Shown here one piece after another: positions 31,791 through 44,185 of a stretch of 64,000 bases of DNA. The DNA is from Armigeres subalbatus (taxonomy: Eukaryota; Arthropoda; Insecta; Diptera; Culicidae): contig NC_085139.1 in the NCBI RefSeq assembly GCF_024139115.2, forward strand, positions 73,079,203 to 73,143,202, written 5' to 3'. The notes beneath the pieces are model-generated. The model was not told the DNA's origin. It ran no database searches and saw nothing but the letters and a program-made list of their open reading frames with translations. Both the position numbers and the translations under genes were made by a program. Each line of letters begins with the position of its first letter. The stretch's first letter is position 1.

Positions 31791-33640
31791 ATCATCGGCA
31801 ACTGCTCGGTTCAGTTCATCCTACAGGAAGTATATTTATCTCCATATGATTATATTTTGATGATCCCGCACTGTCACCTTTTGCTAAACTCAATCTTCTT
31901 ATGGCAATTCCACGTCCCACCCCCCACTCAAAGGATTGTTCCAACGGAATATGAGGCAAAAGCCCCAGAATGAGTGATAATTAAAAGCACCATAATGACG
32001 GCGCGCTAGACGAGAATACTCGACCGTAAACGTTACTTCTTGTCAGAGTGCCGCTGCCGACGTTGTCGTCGTCGTCACCATCGTCGTTACTTTGTCATAA
32101 AAACGCAAGAGTAAACCGCGCGTCAATATGGCAGTGAAATGCTCTGCCGGAGGGCATACGAGAATCTCATGTAATCTCATCTTATTTCTGCGCTACTGGG
32201 CGAACGAGTGAAGCGAGCAAGCGAGGTGAAAAAATCCTTTGTGCTTCCACTTTATTGAATGGCGTCGCTTTTACGATAATCGCAATCATCCCCATTCGGC
32301 TCAGTTTTCATTTACCGGCTAATTATCTTGAATGTCATTCGTGCGCTCCATCCTAAGGGGGTTAACTGGGACGTTATTAGAATCAATTCCACATAATGCC
32401 GTGGCAAATCATCAGCAGTGCAAGCTGATGATATAATACGAGGTTTTGAACCTTGAGTTTGCTTGAAATGTATCTCTGACACTGACTACTTGCTCATTTG
32501 ACGTTACAAGAATATCGATAATATTTACAAATGATTGCAAACATATGCTATCCAATGAAAATAATCTATCTCACTAGAGTGCTTTTTTGATCTCTCTAAT
32601 GCGGTTTTCTTATTTCACTCTCATACGAGGTGCTTTAATCTGGGTTATTGTTCGTTTTTCTTTCTTCCCACCTCATGCTTTTTTTCTTTCTATTTTTCTT
32701 TTATTCTTTCTTTTATTATTTTTTTCATTATCTTCTTTTCTCCCTTTCTTTGTTTTTCTAATTGTTTCTTATTCTTCTTATTGTTTCTTATCCTTTTTCC
32801 GTTTTTTACATCTCACTTTTTACTGTGAAGTGATAATTGAGATGTGATAGTTGGTGAGAAGCATTACAACCAAACTATAACTTAACTGAGGCATATTTAT
32901 TCATTTTGTCCACAAACCTTTTTCATTTTCTCTAAAAGCATCTAACTCAGTGTATGCCAAATTGTCTGCTTCCTTATGTCACCCAACCAACTGCTCAGTA
33001 AATAACACTCAAGCACCCACGACCGGCAGTTTCCCACATATTTGACTGCAACTGACATTTCTGCGACATGCGAGGAAACACCGAACGGGACACACACGAT
33101 TCTCGCACTAATCTCCTAGCAAGCTAGCCAGCAGACCTGGCCATAATATTGTTCTAATTATTATGATACCACATGAAAATTCATTAGCAGAGGATTGTGG
33201 GACCTGTGCTCACGCTCGGCGAGCTCGACCTCCACGGGTGGTGCTCTGCTGCCGTTGCGGTGAATGGCCTAGGTTGTTGGTCTTCTACTGCTGGCTGTGC
33301 CAGATGTATCACATTGAGGCTCGGCTGGCTGGTACCAAGTGGATAGTCCTGGCGAATAGCATCCAAGCTGACATGGTCGGATCCATTTGGTACCGGTGTT
33401 GTGGGTCCTGCGGATACACAACGTAAGCACAAACATCAACGACAATCAACGACCGGGCAGGTGCACGAGACGGCAAATATGGCCCTCAGGAATCTGTGGC
33501 TTTTCAACGTTGTTTCACACCTCTTTTCACGTGTCTTGTGACAACCGTTGATGTTGATGGCGTAAATGGAATCCAGCCCAGAAACCCAATAAAAGCAATG
33601 TCGTTTTGCCAATAATACAAAATTATCTATGTATTAACTC
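31791..33640. other. Non-repetitive DNA with a 190-bp pyrimidine tract
   Basis: No gene is recognised. From about 31800 to 32460 the sequence is richer in G and C and more complex than its surroundings and has no known repeat. At 32640-32830 the + strand is almost entirely T and C. The 33163-33432 frames overlap on both strands and have no recognisable domain. Confidence 0.4.
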
Positions 33641-33649
33641 GTGAATTTT

Positions 33650-33790
33650 TGGGTCTCCAGTTAGCCTTGTGAGCAAAGGCGTAGGATTGCCAATCCGGGG
33701 ATGACGAGTTCGATTTTTGATCCGGCCTAGAAAGTTGGGCATAGACTCCCTGTGCACAGTCTTATGTGCCGACACCTTCCTAAAACAATT
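33650..33790 (+). mobile_element. tRNA-derived SINE-like fragment
   Basis: The head has a TTAGCCTTGTGAGC A-box-like segment, an anticodon-like arm with TTGCCAA, and GAGTTCGATTTTTGATCC resembling a B box. It is followed by GTGCACAGTCTTATGTGCC, which is not tRNA. That layout (tRNA-like head plus unrelated body) fits a SINE. The loop suggests a glycine-type tRNA. No tail or target duplication was identified. Confidence 0.5.
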
Positions 33791-33849
33791 TTATATACTG
33801 ATGGCATTATAAAAACAAGGCCGAATATATTCAATTACTCAACGCAAAG

Positions 33850-35090
33850 AAATTTAAGCAATCAACATAAATTAAAAATGTTGCATGTAGGAATTGTTGG
33901 GTTAATTTACTTTTCATCAATTTAAAAGTTATGTGAAATATCGCATACCCTTATCACGGTTTGGCGAAACCGGCGAAAACAGCTTAGTCAGATTTACTTA
34001 ACTGGAGCGCGGTGGATTGACATGTTCAAACGTGCTCACATATTGGACAGTGTACGATATAGCGGTGCACAGCCGCGATCGTCATTGATGATGATGCATT
34101 GGCGTATATGTATAGGACACTAAGGAAAGAATTTGTTTGGGTGAGGAGCGCGGAATAATAACTTAGTCAAAATGATAGAGACAATAAGAGTCTTCATTGA
34201 ATCTACATACACGTATACAGGTGTATTGATTGAAGGGGGTTGAGTGCACAGTATGAAAAACAGAGAGAACATGATTTTGTTCTTACCAATATAAACTTGA
34301 AAAGAAATATTGATATTGGGGTCTTAGTGGTTCGGGAAAAGGAAGAGCCGACCCGAAGGGGTAATGATTCTTTAGGGAAAGGGGAATTTAATTCAAAGCC
34401 CAGTTGAAAGAAAGAGAAAAATATTGATTGATTGATTTTTAAGAGCATACTTAAAATCAAAGAGTAATACAAGCGGTAGCTGTTAATAGCCCGGCGGTAT
34501 GGTGCGCTGTTTTACAAAGAACCCATGCTGGGTTCGAATACAGATTTTTAAGTGAATGTTTTCACAACTCCGTTGGTTTAGTAGTATCATGCATTATGAA
34601 ACATTTGGGACTTGTTGAACATTACTCTGTGAGACAGCAATGTTCAAGTTTAAGTGTAAAGAAAGGGGCAGGACCTTAGAGATACTCATTTTATACAAAA
34701 AATTATATGAATTAATACATTAGTAAATTGAAGTAGCCACTTGAATGTGTGCTCGAAATAAGAGAGTTTTAGAGAGTGAAAAGAGAACAGAATTTTTCCA
34801 ACAGAATTTCAAAGGGAACATCCAAAAAGGGGGCAAAGTTTCGTAAAGTATGGAAGTCCAATATTAAGGCTGAATTGGGTAATCTATGACAAGAAATTAA
34901 ATAACTGTTGAAAAAAATTTGGAATAAAAAGGAAGATGTTTCGGAATTTATGGATTTTTCAAATAAGCTGATGAAGCGTTTCGTGCAAAAGAGCTTTAGG
35001 GAGCATCCATAAAGAATGCAAAGTTGAGTAATGAATGGAACCTCAAAATCGAGGATATTTACGAAGTTAAAATTAAAACCACATAGTCTG
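33850..35090. other. Unassigned AT-rich DNA
   Basis: No gene. A GCTGGGTTCGAATAC segment near 34530 resembles a B box but the whole does not fold as a convincing tRNA. Confidence 0.4.
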
Positions 35091-35099
35091 AATAGATAA

Positions 35100-35785
35100 A
35101 TGTGGGATGAGGAAAATGGTTACGTTATTTAAGGATTCTTGGACCTTTCGTGGGGTCCAAAGTCCAATCTGAAGCAATTCATGAAATTATTATGAAATTC
35201 AGAACTCGGATTGACTTTAAATACCGTGCGCTTTTCCAAGCTCGGGGTCAGTCCCAAATATTCAGCAGCACCTTTATTGGAATTCGGCGCTTTCTAGGTT
35301 TCCCTAGCCGGCCTACCGAACACTCCAATTGAATCAGGGTTGTCCCTTAGACACCTCGACACTCGTGACTAGTGCACGAATCGAGAGCTAAGTTAAATTA
35401 AATAACTTCCTTAAAAAAGATAAAAGTGAACAGTTAAATGTCCGTCGCGGTAAAATCGAGAATCGGTGTTAGAGTCTCAGAATAAGTATCGATAAATAAA
35501 AAGTGTTAGTATCTCTGGGAAAGACATTGTCATACGGGAAATAGTGCAAAAGTTTGAAAAACGAAAATATTCGAGTTTATAATTATACGAAAGTGTTAAT
35601 TGTAATGAGTGTAATGAAAGTTTATAAATGTAAAAAAAAAAAATTTAAAAATGTACAAACAAGTGATACATAAATAATAAAGTTTTATTCTAACCGTAAT
35701 TGAGTGTTTGAACTAAAAACCCGAAAAACCAGTGCCGCGCCGTCGGCCCCGAACACTTCATATATCGTGGTAGAAGCGTCTTAAT
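35100..35785 (+). repeat. Possible LTR remnant
   Basis: The segment could run from TGTGGGATGAGG (35100) to an ACACTTCA end (about 35760), with a late AATAAAG signal near 35680 and a GTGGTAGAAGCG sequence just after, which could be a primer-binding site. No second LTR, target duplication or coding part is present, so this is a guess. Confidence 0.25.
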
Positions 35786-35789
35786 ATTC

Positions 35790-36236
35790 CGCTCGGGACA
35801 TTTCCACTTCGCTTCACCTGGGCATAGTGAATCCATTGCACATGGAACTCAAGACACATATTCGTGCAATGGCGGGCATAGAAAAATGCTTTCAAATAAT
35901 AACTGAGGAAGTGCTAATAGAATACTTATTAGTTAATACTTAGAAGTTGAAAAGCAGGCCAAATTCCAGTGGGAATGTAAAGCCATAGAAGAAGACGAAT
36001 AATTCGCGAATTTAAGATAAAGTTAATTCAAATTGAAATTTTTTGGCCGTGGGACAAGGGAAAATTTTATTCTTCATTGAAAATTGATGAAAAAATTAAA
36101 CATTTTTTTTAATGTTTCTAAATGCTCAAAAATCATGAAATGTTTGATTTCATTGAATTAATTCTATTGAATGGAAAAAAATAAACCAAACACGAGTGTT
36201 TTGAATATTATTTCACCAGTCTGGTTAACCATCAAT
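35790..36236. other. Unassigned AT-rich DNA before the satellite
   Basis: No recognisable feature. No hAT-type terminal repeat is seen at the edge of the following array. Confidence 0.4.
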
Positions 36237-39200
36237 GAAAGGAGGCTTCCGAGCCTTTTGAAAAGGGCTTCCGAGCCTCTTGAAAGAAATCTTCCGACCC
36301 TCTTGAAAAGAGTCTTCCGAGCCTCTGAAAGAAGGGTTCCGAGCCTTTTGAAAGGAGGCTTCCGAGCCTCTTGAAAGGAGGCTTCCGAGCCTCTAAAAAG
36401 AACGCTTCCAAGCCTCTTGAAGCAGGCTTCCGAGCCTCTTGGAAGGAGGCTTCCGAGCCTATTGAAAGGAGGCTTCCGAACCTCTTGAAAGGAGGCTTCC
36501 GAGCCTCTTGAAAGGAGGCTTCCGAGCCTCTTGAAAGGAGGCTTCCGAGCCTCTTGAAAGGAGGCTTCCGAGCCTCTTGAAAGGAAGCTTACGAGCCTCT
36601 TGAAAGGAGGCTTTCGAACCTCTTGAAAGGAGTCTTCCGAGCCTCTTGAAAAGAGTCTTCCGAGCCTCTGAAAGAAGGATTCCGAGCCTCTTGAAAGGAG
36701 GCTTCCGAGCCTCTTGAAAGGAGGCTTCCGAGCCTCTTGAAAGGAGGCTTCCGAGCCTCTTGAAAGGAGGCTTCCGAGCCTCTTGAAAGGAGGCTTCCGA
36801 GCCTCTTAAAAGAACGCTTCCAAGCCTCTTGAAGCAGGGTTCCGAGCCTCTTGGAAGGAGGCTTCCGAGCCTCTTGAAAGGAGGCTTCCGAACCTCTTGA
36901 AAGGAGGCTTCCGAGCCTCTTGATAGGAGGCTTCCGAGCCTCTTGAAAGGAGGCTTCCGAGCCTCTTGAAAGGAGGCTTTCGAACCTCTTGAAAGGAGTC
37001 TTCCGAACCTTTTGAAAAGAGTCTTCCGAGCCTCTGAAAGAAGAATTCCGAGCCTTTTGAAAGGAGGCTTCCGAGCCTCTTGAAATGAGGCTTCCGAGCC
37101 TCTTGAAAGAACGCTTCCAAGCCTCTTGAAAGGAGGCTTACGAGACAACTGTAAAGAAGCTTCCGAGCCTCGTGAAATGTGGCTTACGAGGCTTTTGAAA
37201 TAGGTTTCCGAGCCTCTTGAAAGGAGGCTTCCGAGGCTACCGAGCCTTTTGAAAGGAGGCTTCCGAGCCTCTTGAAAGGAGTCTTCCGAGCCTCTTGAAA
37301 AGAGTCTTCCGAGCCTCTGAAAGAAGGGTTCCGAGCCTTTTGAAAGGAGGCTTTCGAGCCTCTTGAAAGAAGGCTTCCGAGCCTCTTGAAACAACGCTTC
37401 CAAGCCTCTTGAAGGAGGCTTCCGAGCCTCTTGAAAGGAGGCTTCCGAGCCTCTTGAAAGGAGGCTTTCGAACCTCTTGAAAGGAGTTTTCCGAGTCTCT
37501 TGAAAAGAGTCTTCCGAGCCTCTGAAAGAAGGGTTCCGAGCCTTTTGAAAGGAGGCTTCCGAGCCTCTTGAAAGGAGGCTTCCGAGCCTCTTGAAAGGAG
37601 GCTTCCAAGCCTCTTGAAGGAGGCTTCCGAGCGTCTTAAAAGGAGGCTTCCGAACCTCTTGAAAAGAGGCTTCCGAGCCTCTTGAAAGGAGGCTTCCGAG
37701 CCTCTTGAAAGGAGGCTTCCGAGTCTCTTGAAAGGAGGCTTTCGAGCCTCTTGAAAGGAGGCTTTCGAGCCTCTTGAAAGGAGGCTTTCGAGCCTCTTGA
37801 AAGGAGGCTTCCGAGCCTCTTGAAAGGAGGTTCATAAGTCTCTTGAAAGAAGGCTTCTGAGCCTCTTGAAAGGAGGCTTCTGATTCTCTTGAAAGGAGGC
37901 TTCTGAGTCTCTTGAAAGGAGGCTTCCTGAGCCTCTTGAAAGGAGGCTTCCTGAGCCTCTTGAAAGGAGGCTGAGCCTCTTGAAAGGAGGCTTCCGAGCC
38001 TCTTGAAAGGAGGCTTCCGAGCCTCTTGAAAGGAGGCTTCCGAGCCTCTTGAAAGGAGGCTTCCGAGCCTCTTGAAAGGAGGCTTCCGAGCCTCTTGAAA
38101 GGAGGCTTCCGAGCCTCTTGAAAGGAGGCTTCCGAGGCTCTTGAAATGAGGCTTACGAGGCTTTTGAAATAGGTTTCCGAGCCTCTTGAAAGGAGGCTTC
38201 CGAGGCTACCGAGCCTTTTGAAAGGAGGCTTCCGAGCCTCTTGAAAGGAGTCTTCCGAGCCTCTTGAAAAGAGTCTTCCGAGCCTCTGAAAGAAGGGTTC
38301 CGAGCCTTTTGAAAGGAGGCTTTCGAGCCTCTTGAAAGAAGGCTTCCGAGCCTCTTGAAACAACGCTTCCAAGCCTCTTGAAGGAGGCTTCCGAGCCTCT
38401 TGAAAGGAGGCTTCCGAGCCTCTTGAAAGGAGGCTTTCGAACCTCTTGAAAGGAGTTTTCCGAGTCTCTTGAAAAGAGTCTTCCGAGCCTCTGAAAGAAG
38501 GGTTCCGAGCCTTTTGAAAGGAGGCTTCCGAGCCTCTTGAAAGGAGGCTTCCGAGCCTCTTGAAAGGAGGCTTCCAAGCCTCTTGAAGGAGGCTTCCGAG
38601 CGTCTTAAAAGGAGGCTTCCGAACCTCTTGAAAAGAGGCTTCCGAGCCTCTTGAAAGGAGGCTTCTGAGCCTCTTGAAAGGAGGCTTGAGTCTCTTGAAA
38701 GGAGGCTTTCGAGCCTCTTGAAAGGAGGCTTGAGCCTCTTGAAAGGAGGCTTGAGCCTCTTGAAAGGAGGCTTCTGAGCCTCTTGAAAGGAGGCCTGAGC
38801 CTCTTGAAAGGAGGCTCTGAGTCTCTTGAAAGGAGGCTTCTGAGCCTCTTGAAAGGAGGCTTTGAGCCTCTTGAAAGGAGGCTAGGAGCCTCTTGAAAGG
38901 AGGCTTCTGAGCCTCTTGAAAGGAGGCTTCCGAGCCTCTTGAAAGGAGGCTTCCGAGCCTCTTGAAAGGAGGCTTCCGAGCCTCTTGAAAGGAGGCTTCC
39001 GAGCCTCTTGAAAGGAGGCTTTCGAGCCTCTTGAAAGGAGGCTTCCGAGCCTCTTGAAAGGATGCTTCCGAGCCTCTTGAAAGGAGGCTTCCGAGCCTCT
39101 TGAAAGGAGGCTTCCGAGCCAACTGAAAAGAAGCTTCCGAGCCTCGTGAAATGAGGCTTACGAGGCTTTTGAAATATGATTCCGAGCCTCTTGGAAGGAG

Positions 39201-42200
39201 GCTTCCGAGCCTCTTGAAAGGTGGCTTCCGAGCCTCTTGAAAGGAGGCTTCCGAGCCTCTTGAAAGGAGGCTTTTGAGCCTATTGGAAGGAGGTTCTCGA
39301 GCCTCTTGAAGGAGGGCTTTCGAGCCTCTTGAAAAGAAGTTTCCGAGCCCCTTGAAATGAGGCTTACGAGCCTCTTGAAAGGAGGCTTACGAGGCTTTTG
39401 AAATAGGATTCCGAGCCACTTGAAAGGAGGCTTACGACCCTTTTGAAAGGAGGCTTCCGACACTTTTGAAAGGAGGCTTCCGAGCCTATTGGAAGGAGAT
39501 TTTCGAGCCTCTTGAAAGGAGGCTTACGAGGCTTTTGAATTAGGATTCCGACCCTCTTGAAGCTTCCGAGCTTCTTGAAATGAGGCTTACGAGGCTTTTG
39601 AATTAGGATTCCGACCCTCTTGAAAGGAGGTAACCGAGCCCCTTGCAAGGAGGCTTTCGAGCCTCTTGAAAGGAGACTTCAGAGCCTCTTGAAAGGAGAC
39701 TCCCGAACCTCTTGAGAGGAGGCTTTCGAGCCTATTGGAAGGTGGTTTTCGAACCTCTTGAAAGGAGGCTTTCGAGCTTCTTGAAAGGAGGCTTTCGAAC
39801 CTCTTGAAAAGAAGCTTCCGAGCCCCTTGAAATGAGGCTTACGAGCCTCTTGAATGGTGGCTTCCGAGCCTCATGAAAGGAGGCTTCTGAGCCTCTTGAA
39901 AGGAGGCTTCCGAGCCTCTTGAAAGGAGGCTTCCGAGCCTCTTGAAAGGAGGCTTCCGAGCCTCTTGAAAGGAGGCTTCCGAGCCAACTGAAAAGAAGCT
40001 TCCGAGCCTCGTGAAATGAGGCTTACGAGGCTTTTGAAATAGGATTCCGAGCCTCTTGAAAGGAGACTTCCGAGCCTCTTGGAAGGAGGCTTCCGAGCCT
40101 CTTGAAAAGAGGCTTCCGAGCCTTTTGAAAGGAGGCTTCCAAGCCTCTTGAAAAGAGGCTTCCAAGCCTCTTGACAGGAGGCTTCCGAGCCTCTTGGAAG
40201 GAGGCTTCCGAGCCTCTTGGAAGGAGGCTTCCGAGCCTCTTGAAATGAAGCTTCCGAGCCTCTTGAAAGGAGGCTTCCGAGCTTCTTGACAGGAGGCTTC
40301 CGAGCCTCTTGACAGGAGGCTTCCGAGCCTCTTGACAGGAAGCTTCCGAGCCACTTGACAGGAGGCTTCCGAGCCTCTTGACACGAGGCTTCCGAGCCTC
40401 TTGACAGGAGGCTTCCGAGCCTCTTGACAGGAGGCTTCCGAGCCTCTTGACAGGAGGCTTGAGCCTCTTGACAGGAGGCTTCTGAGCCTCTTGACAGGAG
40501 GCTTCTGAGCCTCTTGACAGGAGGCTTCTGAGCTCTTGACAGGAGGCTTCTGAGCCTCTTGACAGGAGGCTTCTGAGCCTCTTGACAGGAGGCTTCTGAG
40601 CCTCTTGACAGGAGGCTTGAGCCTTTGACGGGAGGCTTCTGAGCCTCTTGGAAGCAGGCCTGAGCCTCTTGAAAGGAAGCCTGAGCCTCTTGGAAGGAGG
40701 CTTCCTGAGCCTCTTGAAGGAGGATTCCAAGCCTCTTGGAAGGAGGCTTCTGAGCCTCTTGGAAGGAGGCTTCCAAGCCACTTGGAAGGAGGCTTCCTGA
40801 GCCTCTTGAAAGGAGGCTTCCAAGCCTCTTGGAAGGAGGCTTCTGAGCTCTTGGAAGGAGGCTTCTGAGCCTCTTGGAAGGAGGCTTGAGCCTCTTGGAA
40901 GGAGGCTTCTGAGCCTCTTGGAAGGAGGCTCGAGCTCTTGGAAGGAGGCCTGAGCCTCTTGGAAGGAGGCTTCCGAGCCTTTTGGAAGGAGGCTTCCGAG
41001 CCTCTTGGAAGGAGGCTTCCGAGCCTCTTGGAAGGATGCTTCCGAGCCTCTTGAAAGGAGGCTTCCGAGCCTCTTGAAAGGAGGCTTCCGAGCCTCTTGA
41101 AAGCAGTCTTCCGAGTCACTTGAAAGCAGTCTTCCGAGTCACTTGAAAGGAGGGTTCCGATCCTCTTGAAAGGAGGCTTCCGAGCCTCTTGAAAGGAGGC
41201 TTCCGAGCCTTTTGAAAGGAGGTTTTAGAGCCTCTTGAAAGGAGGCTTCCGAGCCTCTTGAAAGGAGGCTTCCGAGCCTCTTGAAAGGAGGCTTCCGAGC
41301 CTCTTGAAAGGAGGCTTCCGAGCCTCTTGAAAGGAGGCTCTGAGCCTCTTGAAAGGAGGCTTCTGAGCCTCTTGAAAGGAGGCTTCTGAGCCTCTTGAAA
41401 GGAGGCTTCTGAGCCTCTTGAAAGGAGGCCTGAGCCTTTTGAAAGGAGGCTTCAGAGCCTCTAGAAAGGGGCTTCCGAGCCGCTTGAAAGGGAGGCTTCT
41501 GAGCCTCTTGAAAGGAGGCCTGAGCCTCTTGAAAGGAGGCTCTGAGCCTCTTGAAAGCAGTCTTCTGAGTCACTTGAAAGGAGGCTTCTGAGTCACTTGA
41601 AAGAAGGCTTCTGAGTCACTTGTAAGGAGGCTTGATCCTCTTGAAAGGAGGCTTCTGAGCCTCTTGAAAGGAGGCTTCTGAGCCTCTTGAAAGGAGGCTT
41701 CTGAGCCTCTTGAAAGGAGGCTTCCTGAGCCTCTTGAAAGGAGGCTTCTGAGCCTCTTGAAAGGAGGCTTCTGAGCCTCTTGAAAGGAGGCTTCTGAGCC
41801 TCTTGAAAGGAGGCTTCTGAGCCTCTTGAAAGGAGGCTTCCGAGCTGCTTGAAAGGAGGCTTCCGAGCCTCTTGAAAGGAGGCTTCCGAGCCTCTTGAAA
41901 GGAGGCTTCCGAGCCTCTTGAAAGGAGGCTTCCGAGCCTTCCGAGCTTCCGAGCCTCTTGAAAGCAGTCTTCCGAGTCACTTGAAAGCAGTCTTCCGAGT
42001 CACTTGAAAGGAGGCTTCCGATCCTCTTGAAAGGAGGCTTCCGAGCCTCTTGAAAGGAGGCTTCCGAGCCTCTTGAAAGTAGGTTTTTAAGCCTCTTGAA
42101 AGGAGGCTTCCGAGCCTCTTGAAAGGAGGCTTCCGAGCCTCTTGAAAGGATGCTTCCGAGCCTCTTGAAAGGAGGCCTCTGAGTCTCTGGAAAGGAGGCT

Positions 42201-44185
42201 TGAGGCCTCTTGAAAGGAGGCTCTGAACCTCTTGAAAGGAGGCTTCTGAGCCTCTTGAAAGGAGGCTTCTGAGCTCTTGAAAGGAGGCTTCTGAGCCTCT
42301 TGAAAGGAGGCTTCTGAGCCTCTTGAAAGGAGGCTTCCTGAGCCTCTTGAAAGGAGGCTTCTGAGCCTCTTGAAAGGAGGCTTCTGAGCCTCTTGAAAGG
42401 AGGCTTCTGAGCCTCTTGAAAGGAGGCTTCTGGAGCCTCTTGAAAGGAGGCCTGAGCCTCTTGAAAGGAGGCTTCTGAGCCTCTTGAAAGGAGGCTCTGA
42501 GTCTCTTGAAAGGAGGCTTCTGAGCCTCTTGAAAGGAGGCTTCTGAGCCTCTTGAAAGGAGGCTCTGAGCCTCTTGAAAGGAGGCTTCTGAGCCTCTTGA
42601 AAGGAGGCTTCTGAGCCTCTTGAAAGGATGCTTCTGAGCCTCTTGAAAGGAGGCTTCCGAGCCTCTTGAAAGGAGGCTTCCGAGCCTCTTGAAAGGAGGC
42701 TTCCGAGCCTCTTGAAAGGAGGCTTCCGAGCATCTTGAAAATAATTTTCCGAGCCTCTTGAAAGGAGGCTTCCGAGTTTCTCGAAACGAGGCTTCCAAGC
42801 TTATTGGAAGAAGGTTTCCGAGCCTCTTGAAAGGTGGCTTCCGAGCTTCTTAAATGGAGGTTTCCGAGTTTGTTGAAAGGAGGCTCCCGAGCCTCACGAA
42901 AGAAAGTTTCCGAGCCTCTTGAAAGGAGGCTTCCGAACCTCTTGAAAGGAGGCTTCCGAGCCTCTTGAAAGGAGGCTTCCGAGCCTCTTGAAAGAGGGGT
43001 TCCGAGCCTCTTGAGAGTAGGCTTCTTAGCCTCTTGAAAGGAGGCCTGAGCCTCTTGAAAGGAGGCCTGAGCCTCTTGAAAGGAGGCTTCTGAGCCTCTG
43101 AAAGGAGGCTTCTGAGCCTCTTGAAAGGAGGCCTGAGCCTCTTGAAAGGAGGCTTCTGAGCCTCTTGAAAGGAGGCCTGAGCCTCTTGAAAGGAGGCTTC
43201 TGAGTCTCTTGAAAGGAGGCCTGAGCCTCTTGAAAGGAGGCTTCTGAGCCTCTTGAAAGGAGGCTTCTGAGCCTCTTGAAAGGAGGCTTCTGAGCCTCTT
43301 GAAAGGAGGCCTGAGCCTCTTGAAAGGAGGCTTCTGAGCCTCTTGAAAGGAGGCTTCCGAGCCTCTTGAAAGGATGCTTCCGAGCCTCTTGAAAGGAGGC
43401 TTCCGAGCCTCTTGAAAGGAGGCTTCCGAGCCTCTTGAAAGGAGGCTTCCGAGCCTCTTGAAAGGAGGCTTCCGAGCATCTTGAAAATAATTTTCCGAGC
43501 CTCTTGACAGGAGGCTTCCGAGCTTCTCGAAACGAGGCTTCCAAGCTTATTGGAAGAAGGTTTCCGAGCCTCTTGAAAGGTGGCTTCCGAGCTTCTTAAA
43601 TGGAGGTTTCCGAGTTTGTTGAAAGGAGGCTCCCGAGCCTCACGAAAGAAAGTTTCCGAGCCTCTTGAAAGGAGGCTTCCAAGTTTATTAGCAGGAGGTT
43701 CCCGAGCCTCTTGAAAGGAGGCTTCCAAGTCTCTTGAAAGGATGCTTCCGAGCTTCTTAAATGGAGGTTTCCGAGTTTCTTGAAAGGAGGCTTCCGAGCC
43801 TCTTGAAAGGAGGCTTTCGATCCCCTTGAAAGGCGGCTTTCGAGCCTCTTGAAAGTAGGCTTCCGTGCTTCTTGAGAGAAGGCTTCTGAACTTCCTGATA
43901 TGAGGCTTCCGAGCCTCTTAAAATGAGGATTCCGAGTATTATGAAAGCAGGTTTCCTAGCCTCTAGGCAGGAGGATTCCTAGCCTCTTGAAAGAAGGCTT
44001 TCGTGCCTCTTGAAAGAAGGCTTCCGAGCCTACTGAAATGAGGCATCTGAGCTTCTTGAATTGAGGCTTCTGAGCCTCTTGAAATGAGGCTTCGGATCGC
44101 CTTGAAAGGAGGCTTCCATGCATCTTGACAGAAGGCTCCCGAGCAGGCTTTCGAGCTTCTTGCAAGGAGGCTTCCGAGCCTTTTG
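36237..44185 (+). repeat. 8-kb array of the 23-bp satellite
   Basis: About 340 copies of the 23-bp unit with core GAGGCTTCCGAGCCTC and linker TTGAAAG, in one orientation. Subfamilies are visible: a TTGACAGG linker variant at about 40165-40640, a TTGGAAGG variant at about 40640-41035, and units shortened to GAGGCTTGAGCC or GAGGCCTGAGCC. There are higher-order duplications: about 37190-37680 recurs at 38159-38650 (offset 969 bp), and 42731-42940 recurs at 43477-43686 (offset 746 bp). Long - strand frames, up to 887 codons, exist because the complement of the unit has no stop codon in any frame. Confidence 0.95.

Noticed and set aside
34490..34560. tRNA-like GCTGGGTTCGAATAC segment
   Set aside because: The B box is plausible but the anticodon arm and acceptor do not pair.
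36459..39122. 887-codon - strand open frame
   Set aside because: It is made only of 23-bp satellite whose complement has no stops; the frame drifts through all phases and has no gene-like start, domain or codon bias.
36237..44185. CRISPR-like array
   Set aside because: Repeats are head to tail with no unique spacers, and the DNA is eukaryotic.
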